Shown piece by piece: positions 1 to 7,754 of a DNA stretch of 64,000 nucleotides (positions within the stretch are counted from its first letter, which is position 1; each line of letters starts with the position of its first letter). The notes under the pieces were generated by a model. That model saw only the letters and a program-made list of their open reading frames with translations. It was not told the origin of the DNA and did not search any database. Source of the DNA: Paenibacillus polygoni. GTDB taxonomy: Bacteria; Bacillota; Bacilli; Paenibacillales; Paenibacillaceae. The DNA lies in assembly GCF_030263935.1 (NCBI RefSeq), contig NZ_CP127162.1:1807501-1871500 (forward strand), in the 5' to 3' direction. A program made the position numbers and the translations under genes.

Positions 1-30
1 TTGCTGAATACATGACATCTGTGCTATTAT
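1..30 (+). promoter_or_regulatory. candidate sigma-A promoter of rpmF
   Basis: A TTGCTG hexamer at 1-6 and TATTAT at 25-30 are 18 bases apart, and TGC directly precedes the -10 box (extended -10). It lies just upstream of rpmF. Because the window begins here, the preceding gene is not visible and this could also be inside an operon. Confidence 0.4.
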
Positions 31-63
31 GCAACAGTTGATTTTGATAAGGAGGTGGGAATT

Positions 64-237
64 GTGGCAGTACCTCAACGGAGAACATCCAAAACTCGTC
101 GTGACAAACGTCGTACTCACTTTAAATTGGCAGTGCCAGGTATGGTGAAATGTGAACAATGCGGAGAAATGAAGCTTGCTCATCACGTATGCAAAGTGTG
201 CGGAACGTACAAATCTAGAGAGATCATCTCTCAATAA
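64..237 (+). CDS. rpmF: 50S ribosomal protein L32
   Basis: Small basic protein of the large ribosomal subunit, 57 residues when started at the GTG at 64, which gives the family's usual N-terminus [15 protein letters not shown]. The ribosome binding site AAGGAGGT ends 8 bases upstream of that GTG; the in-frame GTG at 55 lies inside the binding site and is rejected. Two CxxC pairs (CEQC and CKVC, about residues 29-45) form the zinc ribbon of the zinc-containing L32 type. It precedes fapR, as in many Firmicutes, and is closed by a strong terminator. Confidence 0.97.
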   Translation: MAVPQRRTSKTRRDKRRTHFKLAVPGMVKCEQCGEMKLAHHVCKVCGTYKSREIISQ

Positions 238-253
238 TAGCTTTGCTGCGAAA

Positions 254-288
254 TAGTACTCTATCCCAGGATAGAGTACTATTTTTTT
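254..288 (+). terminator. intrinsic terminator after rpmF
   Basis: A 13-bp perfect stem (TAGTACTCTATCC at 254-266 pairing with 269-281) is followed by seven T. It separates rpmF from the fapR transcription unit. The rest of the 238-566 gap holds the fapR promoter and operator and about 200 bases of leader in which I see no gene. Confidence 0.9.
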
Positions 289-330
289 GTTAGTAATAAA
301 GCAGTACTTTCTTTTTGCGCCAGCTTCCTT

Positions 331-358
331 TATACTAAGCTTTAGTACCAGGTTCTAA
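331..358 (+). promoter_or_regulatory. FapR operator and -10 region of the fapR operon
   Basis: The 17-base imperfect palindrome TTAGTACCAGGTTCTAA at 342-358 closely matches the known FapR operator pattern (TTAGTACC half-site plus inverted half). A TATACT -10 box lies at 331-336, so the start point would fall at the left edge of the operator, as expected for a repressor site. No good -35 box is visible. FapR releases DNA on binding malonyl-CoA, so this arrangement implies feedback control of fapR-plsX-fab by malonyl-CoA. Confidence 0.8.
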
Positions 359-566
359 CCTTGGTTAGATTGTGATCTAGAAATGGTTTTTAATCATTGC
401 CTTTAGGTAGGAGATACCTGATTGACGAATGAATAACAGAGAATATAATGTTTTGAATATATAGATGGTTTGGCTATGCTTTACATAGACTAGACGCGGA
501 TTAGTTTCACATATACAAGGTGATGATTTAGCCTTGAGATTATAAATTTCGGAAGTAAGGGGGAGC

Positions 567-1178
567 TTGGTCATAGAACGCATACCGAAAAGACAGAGGC
601 AACAGCAACTTGCACAGATGATTGAGGACAATCCTTTTATCACGGATCAAGAGTTAACCAGACTGCTGAAGGTAAGTATTCAAACGATTCGTCTTGATCG
701 TATGGAACTTGGCATTCCAGAACTGCGTGAGCGGATGAAGCTGATGGCTGAAAGGTCATATGATCAAGTTCGCTCCCTTCCGTTACATGAAGTCATCGGA
801 GATATTGTTGATCTTCAGCTTGATAAAAGTGGTATTTCCATTTTTGAAATTAAAGATGAACATGTATTCTCTAGAACGGGGATTGCGCGTGGACACTATG
901 TGTTTGCGCAGGCCAATTCACTTGCTGTAGCGGTCATTAACGATGAGATTGCACTCACTGCCTCCGCAGATATTCGGTTTGTAAGACCGGTTCATTTAGG
1001 AGAAAAGTGTATTGCTAAAGCATATGTTCGTTCGATGCCTGAACAGAAGGGAAAGGCAAAAGTAGAAGTGTTCGCTTATGTCGGAGAGGAAATGGTGTTT
1101 CAAGGAAACTTCGTCATTTACCGATCTGCAAGACAAGATAGCGAAGAGGGAGGTAATCATCATGAGGATCGTCATTGA
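567..1178 (+). CDS. fapR: FapR, malonyl-CoA-responsive repressor of fatty acid and phospholipid genes
   Basis: Global repressor of membrane lipid synthesis in Bacillales; malonyl-CoA is the inducer. At 203 residues it is slightly longer than the usual 190 or so. The N-terminal part (about residues 1-60) is a DeoR-like helix-turn-helix (ITDQELTRLLKVSIQTIRLDR), and the C-terminal part is a hotdog fold resembling thioesterases (GIARGHYVFAQANSLAVAVI) that binds malonyl-CoA. The start is TTG at 567 with the purine-rich AAGGGGGA just upstream. Its 3' end overlaps plsX by 17 bases, so the two are likely translationally coupled. A FapR operator lies upstream, so it probably represses itself. Confidence 0.95.
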   Translation: MVIERIPKRQRQQQLAQMIEDNPFITDQELTRLLKVSIQTIRLDRMELGIPELRERMKLMAERSYDQVRSLPLHEVIGDIVDLQLDKSGISIFEIKDEHVFSRTGIARGHYVFAQANSLAVAVINDEIALTASADIRFVRPVHLGEKCIAKAYVRSMPEQKGKAKVEVFAYVGEEMVFQGNFVIYRSARQDSEEGGNHHEDRH

Positions 1179-2151
1179 TGCAATGGGAGGCGACAATGCA
1201 CCGGCTGCAAGTGTAGAAGGTGCCCTTCTTGCCGCTAAGGAATGGAAAGATACCGAGATTGTACTTGTCGGAGACGAAACAGCAATTGCGCCTTATCTTG
1301 GGAATGAACGACCGCAGAACTTGACTGTTCAGCATGCATCGGAAGTGATTACATCCGATGACGAACCTGTTAGAGCTGTTCGCCGCAAGAAAGACGCCTC
1401 GATGGTCGTTGCAGGACGCATGCTTCGTGAAGGCAGTGCAGATGCGATGATCTCAGCTGGAAATACAGGTGCACTGATGACAACAGGGCTGCTCGTAGTA
1501 GGCAGAATGCATGGGATTGAGAGACCTGCCCTTGCTCCTATGATTCCAACCATCGATGATAAGGGAATGCTTGCGCTTGATCTCGGTGCGAATATGGATG
1601 CGAAACCAGAGCATCTTGCGCAGTACGCACTTATGGGAAGCATCTACCGTCAGAAAGTTCAAGGCATTGAGCGCCCGAGAGTGGGCCTTCTGAATGTCGG
1701 TACTGAACCGGGAAAAGGGAATGAACTGACGAAAGTTGCCTATCCTCTTTTGGAGAAGCTGCCGATTCATTTTATTGGAAATGTAGAAGCAAGAGATATT
1801 CTTATGGGAACATGTGATGTACTCGTCTGTGACGGTTTTGCAGGTAATATACTGCTGAAATCAGTAGAAGGCGCAGCGGGTGCTATTTTTGCTCTCTTGA
1901 AAGAACAGTTTACTTCTTCACTGAAGACAAAACTGGCAGCAGCCATGCTTATGCCGGAACTGCGCAGTCTAAAAGGAAAACTCGATTACAAAGAACATGG
2001 CGGTGCTCCTTTACTTGGACTTAGCCGTCTTGTTGTCAAGAGTCATGGATCAGCAGATGCAAATGCGATTAAGAATGCGGTTCGGCAGGCTAGAATCGCC
2101 ATTGAGAATCAGCTGGTTGAAAGTATATCTAAGGAAATTACAGGGAAGTGA
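1162..2151 (+). CDS. plsX: phosphate acyltransferase PlsX
   Basis: Converts acyl-ACP and phosphate to acyl-phosphate, the donor PlsY uses for the first acylation of glycerol-3-phosphate; a peripheral membrane enzyme. The start at ATG 1162 gives the family N-terminus MRIVIDAMGGDNAP and has GGGAGG 9 bases upstream; an upstream in-frame start at 1078 lies deep in fapR and is rejected. Conserved segments include GSADAMISAGNTGALM, LLNVGTEPGKG and CDGFAGNILLKS. 329 residues is the normal length. It overlaps fapR at its start and fabH at its end (GTGA), placing it in the FapR-controlled operon. Confidence 0.97.
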   Translation: MRIVIDAMGGDNAPAASVEGALLAAKEWKDTEIVLVGDETAIAPYLGNERPQNLTVQHASEVITSDDEPVRAVRRKKDASMVVAGRMLREGSADAMISAGNTGALMTTGLLVVGRMHGIERPALAPMIPTIDDKGMLALDLGANMDAKPEHLAQYALMGSIYRQKVQGIERPRVGLLNVGTEPGKGNELTKVAYPLLEKLPIHFIGNVEARDILMGTCDVLVCDGFAGNILLKSVEGAAGAIFALLKEQFTSSLKTKLAAAMLMPELRSLKGKLDYKEHGGAPLLGLSRLVVKSHGSADANAIKNAVRQARIAIENQLVESISKEITGK

Positions 2152-3152
2152 GTGACATGATGAATACACATTTACGTCCAGTCGGTGTCATCGGTACAGG
2201 TAAATATGTACCTGAACGTATTTTGACAAATCAGGATATGGAAAAAATGATGGATACCAATGACGAATGGATCGTTTCTCGTACTGGGATTCGGGAACGT
2301 CATATTGCAGCGCCTGAGCAAGCTACGTCTGATCTAGCTTTTGAAGCCGCGAAAGCAGCAGCTGCATCTGCAGGCATTAAGCATGAAGACATCGAACTTA
2401 TCATTGTTGCAACGGTAACACCAGACAGTGCATTTCCATCCACGGCTTGTATTCTGCAAGATAAACTTGGTGCAAAAGGAGCGGCAGCTTTTGATCTGTC
2501 CGCTGCGTGTTCCGGATTTGTATATGGTCTCGCAACAGCAACAAGTATGATCCAAACGGGAATGTACAACAATGCACTCATAATAGGTGCGGATTGCCTT
2601 TCGAGAATTACAGATTATACAGACCGTAACACAAGTGTTCTTTTTGGAGACGGTGCTGGTGCTGTCATCCTGGGCGAAGTACCGGAAGGCCGCGGATTTA
2701 AGTCGTTTGACCTGGGAGCTGAAGGAGCAGGCGGTCCGCTTCTGAACTTGCAAGCAGGTGGTTCTAGGTTGCCAGCTTCAGAAGAGACGGTTGCGAATAA
2801 ACAGCATTATATCTACATGAACGGAAGAGAAGTCTTCAAATTTGCGGTTCGTGTTATGGGAACAGCTACAATTGATGTACTAGCAAAAGCAGGACTTGGA
2901 AAAGAAGATGTAGATCTCTTCATTCCACATCAAGCTAATATCCGTATTATTCAATCTGCCATGCAGCGTCTTGAGCTTCCAGAGGAGAAGGTAGTTATTA
3001 ATGTGGACAAGTATGCGAATACTTCTGCAGCATCCATACCTCTCGCACTCGTTGAAGCAGCGGAAGAAGGCCGAATGAAACCGGGCGATAAAGTGCTGAT
3101 GGTTGGTTTTGGCGGCGGATTGACATGGGGAGCTTCGGTTCTCGTTTGGTAA
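2148..3152 (+). CDS. fabH: 3-oxoacyl-ACP synthase III (FabH)
   Basis: Starts fatty acid synthesis by condensing an acyl-CoA primer with malonyl-ACP; the FabH type sets straight- versus branched-chain products in Bacillales. The Cys-His-Asn triad is visible: Cys121 in DLSAACSGF, His261 in FIPHQANIRI and Asn291 in KYANTSAAS. Counted from GTG 2148 (overlapping the plsX stop) it has 334 residues; ATG 2157 is an alternative with GGGAAG better spaced before it. In B. subtilis the fabH genes lie elsewhere; here fabH sits between plsX and fabD, which couples primer choice to this operon. Confidence 0.95.
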   Translation: MSDMMNTHLRPVGVIGTGKYVPERILTNQDMEKMMDTNDEWIVSRTGIRERHIAAPEQATSDLAFEAAKAAAASAGIKHEDIELIIVATVTPDSAFPSTACILQDKLGAKGAAAFDLSAACSGFVYGLATATSMIQTGMYNNALIIGADCLSRITDYTDRNTSVLFGDGAGAVILGEVPEGRGFKSFDLGAEGAGGPLLNLQAGGSRLPASEETVANKQHYIYMNGREVFKFAVRVMGTATIDVLAKAGLGKEDVDLFIPHQANIRIIQSAMQRLELPEEKVVINVDKYANTSAASIPLALVEAAEEGRMKPGDKVLMVGFGGGLTWGASVLVW

Positions 3153-3236
3153 TCTAGTGACATAATTTCGTAATTATCATTTATTTATATTATTCTTTAA
3201 CTCTAGTAATTGGTCGAAAGGAGTTTTGAATCTAGT

Positions 3237-4178
3237 ATGGGCAAAATTGCTTTTGTATTTCCAGGACAAGGTTCTCAGTCTGTAGGAATGGCAAAAGATG
3301 CATACGATCAGGTAGAAGCATCCCAAGCTATTTTTAAACAAGCAGATGAAGCACTTGGATTTTCACTGAGCACGTTAGTGTTCGAAGGTCCAGATACGGA
3401 TTTGAAACAAACAAAAAACACCCAGCCTGCACTATTGACAGCAAGTATTGCTCTTTTTGAAGCATTAAGGGAAAAAGACATTACCGCCGATTATATGGCA
3501 GGTCACAGTCTTGGTGAATATAGCGCGCTTGTTGCATCAGGCGTTATTTCGTTTCAAGATGCAGTATCCATTGTTCGTGCAAGAGGAACATTTATGGAGG
3601 AAGCAGTACCTGGAGGCCGTGGTGCCATGGCAGCGGTCCTTGGTGCAGAAAGAGAAGCTCTGGCTGAGCTCTGTGCTGCAATTTCTTCACAAGGGGAGGA
3701 CTACTTGGTTGAACTGGCGAATCTTAATTCACCAGGACAAATTGTGGTCTCCGGCTTACAGGATGGTGTAAATGAAGTTGTTCAGCGTGTAAAAGAAGCA
3801 GGAGGAAAAAGAGCAATTCCTCTTGTTGTCAGCGGACCTTTCCACACCTCTCTAATGAAAGGTGCGGCCGAGAAGCTGCAAGAACGCTTAGCTCAAGTTA
3901 CACTGCATGATGCAGCTGTTCCTGTTATTGCGAATGTCACTGCTGAACCGGTGACAGACGCAGAGAAGATTAAGAATCTTTTAGTTGAACAAGTCTATTC
4001 CTCTGTTAAATGGGAAGATACGGTCTTATACCTCGTAGAACAAGGCGTGGATACATTTATCGAGATTGGCCCTGGTAATGTGTTAACAGGTCTAATTAAG
4101 AAAGTAGACAAGTCCTTGAAGCTTTATAATGTGAACAATTTGGAAAGCCTGAATGTATTGGCTGCTGAACTTTCTTAA
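3237..4178 (+). CDS. fabD: malonyl-CoA:ACP transacylase (FabD)
   Basis: Loads malonyl groups onto acyl carrier protein for chain elongation. It shows the acyltransferase signature GHSLGE with nucleophile Ser91 and the partner His203 in GPFHTSLM; FVFPGQGSQ opens the protein. 313 residues is typical. ATG 3237 is chosen because AAAGGAG lies upstream (13-base spacing, rather long) and the family begins with this sequence; the TTG at 3210 has no binding site. The 84-base gap before it holds an AT-rich dyad (ATAATT at 3162 and AATTAT at 3172) whose role is unclear. Confidence 0.96.
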   Translation: MGKIAFVFPGQGSQSVGMAKDAYDQVEASQAIFKQADEALGFSLSTLVFEGPDTDLKQTKNTQPALLTASIALFEALREKDITADYMAGHSLGEYSALVASGVISFQDAVSIVRARGTFMEEAVPGGRGAMAAVLGAEREALAELCAAISSQGEDYLVELANLNSPGQIVVSGLQDGVNEVVQRVKEAGGKRAIPLVVSGPFHTSLMKGAAEKLQERLAQVTLHDAAVPVIANVTAEPVTDAEKIKNLLVEQVYSSVKWEDTVLYLVEQGVDTFIEIGPGNVLTGLIKKVDKSLKLYNVNNLESLNVLAAELS

Positions 4179-4222
4179 ACATCTAACTTCGATGATACTT
4201 GAGGAAAGGAGGTACACAAGAG

Positions 4223-4972
4223 ATGTCTATATCACTCAAAGGTCAAGTTGCTCTTGTTACAGGTGCGTCTAGAGGGATTGGACGCAGTATCGCCCTTGCC
4301 TTAGCTGATGCGGGCTGTCATGTTGCTGTGAATTATGCAGGTAACGAGGCTGCTGCTGCAGAAGTGGTGAAGCTGATTGAAGCAAAAGGGGTTCAGGCGT
4401 TCGCGGTGAAAGCGAATGTCGGAATTACCGCAGAAGCTGACCAAATGGTGAAGCAGGTCATCGAACAATGGGGAAAAATTGATATTCTGGTTAACAATGC
4501 GGGAATAACAAGGGATAACCTCATTATGCGAATGAAAGAGGAAGAATTCGACCAAGTTATTGAGACGAATCTGAAAGGCGTGTTCAATTGTCTAAAAGCG
4601 GTAACTCGCCCGATGATGAAACAACGATATGGCCGAATTATTAATATATCTTCTGTTGTCGGCGTGTTAGGGAATGCAGGTCAGGCCAATTATGTGGCTG
4701 CGAAAGCAGGGGTTATTGGTCTTACCAAATCTTCAAGCAGAGAATTAGCTTCTCGTGGAATTACGGTAAACTGTGTTGCACCTGGTTTTATTCAAACCGA
4801 AATGACACAGGAGTTATCTTCTGATATTGTAGAGGGCATGATGACAAATATTCCGCTTGGCAGATTGGGTCAGCCAGAGGAAATTGCTGGGGTAGTTACA
4901 TTCCTTGCATCCGAGGCGGCTTCCTATATGACAGGGCAAACACTGCATGTTGATGGCGGAATGTATATGTAA
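4223..4972 (+). CDS. fabG: 3-oxoacyl-ACP reductase (FabG)
   Basis: NADPH-dependent reduction of 3-oxoacyl-ACP, the first reductive step of elongation. Short-chain dehydrogenase fold: cofactor loop TGASRGIGR (residues 13-21), NNAG at 91-94 and the catalytic Ser144-Tyr157-Lys161 set (SSVVG then YVAAK). 249 residues. ATG 4223 has AAAGGAGGT 9 bases upstream, one of the best ribosome binding sites in the cluster. It follows fabD by 44 bases and precedes acpP by 120 bases. Confidence 0.97.
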   Translation: MSISLKGQVALVTGASRGIGRSIALALADAGCHVAVNYAGNEAAAAEVVKLIEAKGVQAFAVKANVGITAEADQMVKQVIEQWGKIDILVNNAGITRDNLIMRMKEEEFDQVIETNLKGVFNCLKAVTRPMMKQRYGRIINISSVVGVLGNAGQANYVAAKAGVIGLTKSSSRELASRGITVNCVAPGFIQTEMTQELSSDIVEGMMTNIPLGRLGQPEEIAGVVTFLASEAASYMTGQTLHVDGGMYM

Positions 4973-5063
4973 CCTGCCTAATCCTTCTAGTCATAGAAAT
5001 CTATCTATAAGAAGCTATGAAGAGAGACATGTAGGGTCTATGGCATTTTACTAGTTATTCTCG

Positions 5064-5069
5064 TATAAT
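5064..5069 (+). promoter_or_regulatory. possible -10 box before acpP
   Basis: A perfect TATAAT at 5064-5069 lies in the 120-base fabG-acpP gap. The sequence 17 bases upstream (TGGCAT) is a poor -35 box, so this is only suggestive of the extra acpP promoter that would help keep ACP abundant. Confidence 0.3.
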
Positions 5070-5092
5070 ACGAAAGAGGAGGTGAACCGGAA

Positions 5093-5326
5093 ATGTCCGA
5101 CGTATTGGAACGCGTAAAACGCATCGTAATTGATCGTTTAGGCGCTGATGAAGCTGAAGTAACGTTAGAAGCATCATTCAAAGATGATTTGGGTGCTGAC
5201 TCTCTAGACGTTGTTGAATTGGTTATGGAACTCGAAGATGAGTTTGATATGGAGATCTCTGATGAAGATGCAGAGAAAATTACGACCGTAGGTGAAGTTG
5301 TAAACTACATACAATCACATACCTAA
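5093..5326 (+). CDS. acpP: acyl carrier protein
   Basis: Carries growing acyl chains on a 4'-phosphopantetheine arm for FabD, FabH, FabG, FabF and PlsX. 77 residues, very acidic, with the attachment motif [10 protein letters not shown] and modified Ser37. The start ATG follows GAGGAGGTGA about 8 bases upstream. It lies between fabG and fabF; the hairpins that follow could lower read-through into fabF and rnc. Confidence 0.98.
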   Translation: MSDVLERVKRIVIDRLGADEAEVTLEASFKDDLGADSLDVVELVMELEDEFDMEISDEDAEKITTVGEVVNYIQSHT

Positions 5327-5335
5327 GTCACCCTG

Positions 5336-5374
5336 GAAGTCCCGCGCTTGCGCCTATCGCATAGGCGGGACTTC
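5336..5374 (+). terminator. hairpin after acpP, possible partial terminator
   Basis: GAAGTCCCGC at 5336-5345 pairs perfectly with GCGGGACTTC at 5365-5374, with a second small stem (GCCTAT/ATAGGC) in the loop. The tail is TTCTCC, a weak T-tract, so it may be a partial terminator or an mRNA 3'-end stabiliser for acpP. Confidence 0.55.
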
Positions 5375-5414
5375 TTCTCCTAATTGCACCATAAGGCTTA
5401 AGGCCAACAAGAAG

Positions 5415-5458
5415 CCCATTTTATAGGTGTTTGTTATTAGACACATGTATAAAATGGG
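5415..5458 (+). other. second large hairpin in the acpP-fabF gap
   Basis: CCCATTTTATA at 5415-5425 pairs with TATAAAATGGG at 5448-5458, an 11-bp perfect stem; the loop can also pair GTGT with ACAC. Only short T-runs follow. With the hairpin at 5336-5374 it makes the acpP-fabF spacer strongly structured. Confidence 0.5.
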
Positions 5459-5530
5459 TTTCATTACATTAAAATCTGTTAACTAGCGTAACGCTCGCCG
5501 TTATGCAGTCGATATAGAGGTGAATTTGAT

Positions 5531-6769
5531 TTGAGTCGTAGAGTTGTAGTGACAGGTATGGGTGTCATGACCCCAATCGGGAAAAATCTTGATGAATTAT
5601 GGAACAGCTTGATGGAAGGCAAATCAGGAGTTTCCCTAGTAGAAGCTTTTGACGTGACCGACTATAACACCAAGATTGCTGCATCCATTAAAGATTTTAA
5701 TCCCGAAGATTATATGGAGCGGAAAGATGCTCGTAAAATGGACCGTTTTGTCCAGTTCGCAGTTGCTGCCGGCTCGATGGCTTTGAATGATAGCGGACTT
5801 CAAATTGGTGAGAATATTGATGCTGAGGCTATTGGAGTTTCTGTAGGCTCCGGTATTGGCGGTCTTGGAACTTGGGAAGATCAGCATAACATTCTTCTTG
5901 AAAAAGGACCCAAGCGAGTGAGCCCTTTCTTCATTCCGATGATGATCGCAAATATGGCTTCTGGACAATTGTCTATTTCACTCGGTGCAAAAGGACCGAA
6001 TACAACACAAGTAACGGCATGTGCAACAGGAAGTCATTCCATTGGCGATTCAATGCGCATGATTCAGCGTGGTGACGCAGAAGCGATGATCTGCGGCGGT
6101 GCAGAAGCAACCATTCGTCCAACAGGGATGGCAGGGTTTAACTCGATGCGTGCGATGTCTACACGCAATGATGAGCCGGAAAAAGCAAGCCGTCCATTTG
6201 ATATCGATCGTGATGGTTTTGTAATGGGTGAAGGAGCCGGAATTCTTATTTTGGAATCACTGGATCATGCTCTTGCTCGCGGTGCTCACATTTATGGTGA
6301 AGTGGTAGGATACGGTTTGTCAGCTGACGCAAAACATATGACAGATCCCGATCCAGACGGCGGTGCACGCAGCATGAAGATGGCGATGAAGGATGCTGGA
6401 ATTCAGCCAGATCAGGTCGATTACATTAATGCACACGGAACATCAACACCAGTTGGTGATAAATCCGAGACACAGGGAATTAAGATTGCGCTGGGAGACC
6501 ATGCCTATAAAGTCGCAGTGAGTTCCACAAAATCAATGACAGGTCATATGCTTGGCGCTGCTGGCGGTGTAGAAGCGATCATTTGTGCCCTAGCCCTGAA
6601 GAACCAAACAATTCCTCCAACGATTAACTTGGACAACCCGGATCCGGAATGTGATCTTGATTATGTACCAAATCATCCGCGTGAGGCGAAACTTAATTAT
6701 GTGCTTTCCAACTCCTTTGGATTTGGCGGTCACAACGCAACTGTAATTCTTAAAAAATATGAATCATAA
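5531..6769 (+). CDS. fabF: 3-oxoacyl-ACP synthase II (FabF)
   Basis: Elongating condensing enzyme that joins acyl-ACP and malonyl-ACP; the target of cerulenin and platensimycin. Catalytic Cys164 (TACATGSHS), His302 ([12 protein letters not shown]) and His339 ([10 protein letters not shown]) are all present. 412 residues from TTG 5531, supported by GAGGTGA 7 bases upstream and the family N-terminus [10 protein letters not shown]. In B. subtilis fabF is paired with fabH elsewhere; here it lies between acpP and rnc, whose reading frame follows almost immediately. Confidence 0.96.
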   Translation: MSRRVVVTGMGVMTPIGKNLDELWNSLMEGKSGVSLVEAFDVTDYNTKIAASIKDFNPEDYMERKDARKMDRFVQFAVAAGSMALNDSGLQIGENIDAEAIGVSVGSGIGGLGTWEDQHNILLEKGPKRVSPFFIPMMIANMASGQLSISLGAKGPNTTQVTACATGSHSIGDSMRMIQRGDAEAMICGGAEATIRPTGMAGFNSMRAMSTRNDEPEKASRPFDIDRDGFVMGEGAGILILESLDHALARGAHIYGEVVGYGLSADAKHMTDPDPDGGARSMKMAMKDAGIQPDQVDYINAHGTSTPVGDKSETQGIKIALGDHAYKVAVSSTKSMTGHMLGAAGGVEAIICALALKNQTIPPTINLDNPDPECDLDYVPNHPREAKLNYVLSNSFGFGGHNATVILKKYES

Positions 6770-6782
6770 GGGGTCAGTTCGA

Positions 6783-7475
6783 TTGAATGCAGATCTGAAA
6801 CAATTAGAGCGCAAACTTCAAATCGAGTTTAACAACCGTCCGTTGTTAAAACAGGCCTTTACCCATGCTTCGTATGTGAATGAACATAGATTCAGTCACA
6901 GTCAGGATAACGAAAGACTCGAATTCCTGGGAGATGCTGTACTGGAACTTACGGTATCGGAGTTTTTGTATAATGAACATCCGAACCGTCCAGAAGGCGA
7001 ATTGACAAAGATGAGGGCAGCTCTTGTAAGAGAGCCCTCACTCGTCAAATTTGCTGAAGCATTGGATTTTGGCAAGTACGTTTTTTTGGGTAAAGGAGAA
7101 GAACTTACAGGGGGAAGAACCCGTCCAGCACTTTTAGCCGATGTATTTGAATCGTTTATTGGTGCCCTGTATCTTGATCAAGGTTTAGAGACGGTCAAGA
7201 AGTTTTTAGATAAACATATATTTGCCGGTCTTGTAATTGAAGGAGAACTCGCTCTTACCGATTTCAAGACAGAGCTTCAAGAACTTACGCAACATCATAA
7301 TATGGGTGTACTTGAATATCGGATTGTGGAAGAGAGAGGACCTGCTCATGAGCGGGAGTTTGTCTCAGAGGTATATATGGGTAGCCAGAGACTCGGCCGA
7401 GGTTCGGGCCGATCGAAAAAGGAAGCAGAGCAAAAAGCAGCTCAGCTTGCACTAAACACATTGAAACTTCCTTAA
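6783..7475 (+). CDS. rnc: ribonuclease III
   Basis: Endonuclease cutting double-stranded RNA, needed for rRNA maturation and processing of the small SRP RNA. Catalytic domain with signature NERLEFLGDA (residues 43-52) and metal-binding acidic residues, followed by a double-stranded-RNA-binding domain from about residue 158 (DFKTELQELTQHH to SKKEAEQKAAQLAL). I prefer TTG 6783 (230 residues, AAGGGG 9 bases upstream); ATG 6759, inside the end of fabF, would add eight residues without a binding site. The rnc-smc-ftsY order is conserved in Bacillales. Confidence 0.93.
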   Translation: MNADLKQLERKLQIEFNNRPLLKQAFTHASYVNEHRFSHSQDNERLEFLGDAVLELTVSEFLYNEHPNRPEGELTKMRAALVREPSLVKFAEALDFGKYVFLGKGEELTGGRTRPALLADVFESFIGALYLDQGLETVKKFLDKHIFAGLVIEGELALTDFKTELQELTQHHNMGVLEYRIVEERGPAHEREFVSEVYMGSQRLGRGSGRSKKEAEQKAAQLALNTLKLP

Positions 7476-7515
7476 AGATGGTTTGCTTATACGTGAACCT
7501 GAATTTTGACAAACG

Positions 7516-7593
7516 AAGAGCAAAGAGCAGCCCGCTTAAGTATGGAGTATCTTGCTGAACATGGGGGATGGACTGCTTTTTGCTCTTCTTTTT
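7516..7593 (+). terminator. intrinsic terminator after rnc
   Basis: AAGAGCAAAGAGCAG (7516-7530) pairs with CTGCTTTTTGCTCTT (7573-7587) with a single G-U pair, then a short T-tract follows; the loop is long (about 42 bases). It would separate rnc from smc, so smc probably has its own promoter in 7594-7754, where I could not define one. Confidence 0.65.
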
Positions 7594-7754
7594 GTTGAAT
7601 GAAGTTTGGATCAGCTTATAGAGGGATGGATGCAGCTTAATATGTGTTCCTTCTTAGGGAAGGCATGGACTTCATAGGATGTTTCACCTAAAATAAAGAA
7701 CGGATGTACATACCCGTTTATGGACCGTGGTAAGGCATGGAGGTGTCAAGATAG

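Noticed and set aside
1..15. Possible end of a yceD (DUF177) gene ahead of rpmF
   Set aside because: Only five codons (LLNT then stop) could be seen, which matches nothing specific; the same bases better fit a promoter.
377..643. 88-residue open frame on the minus strand before and into fapR
   Set aside because: No ribosome binding site, Cys/Leu-rich composition, and it overlaps the fapR operon leader and coding start.
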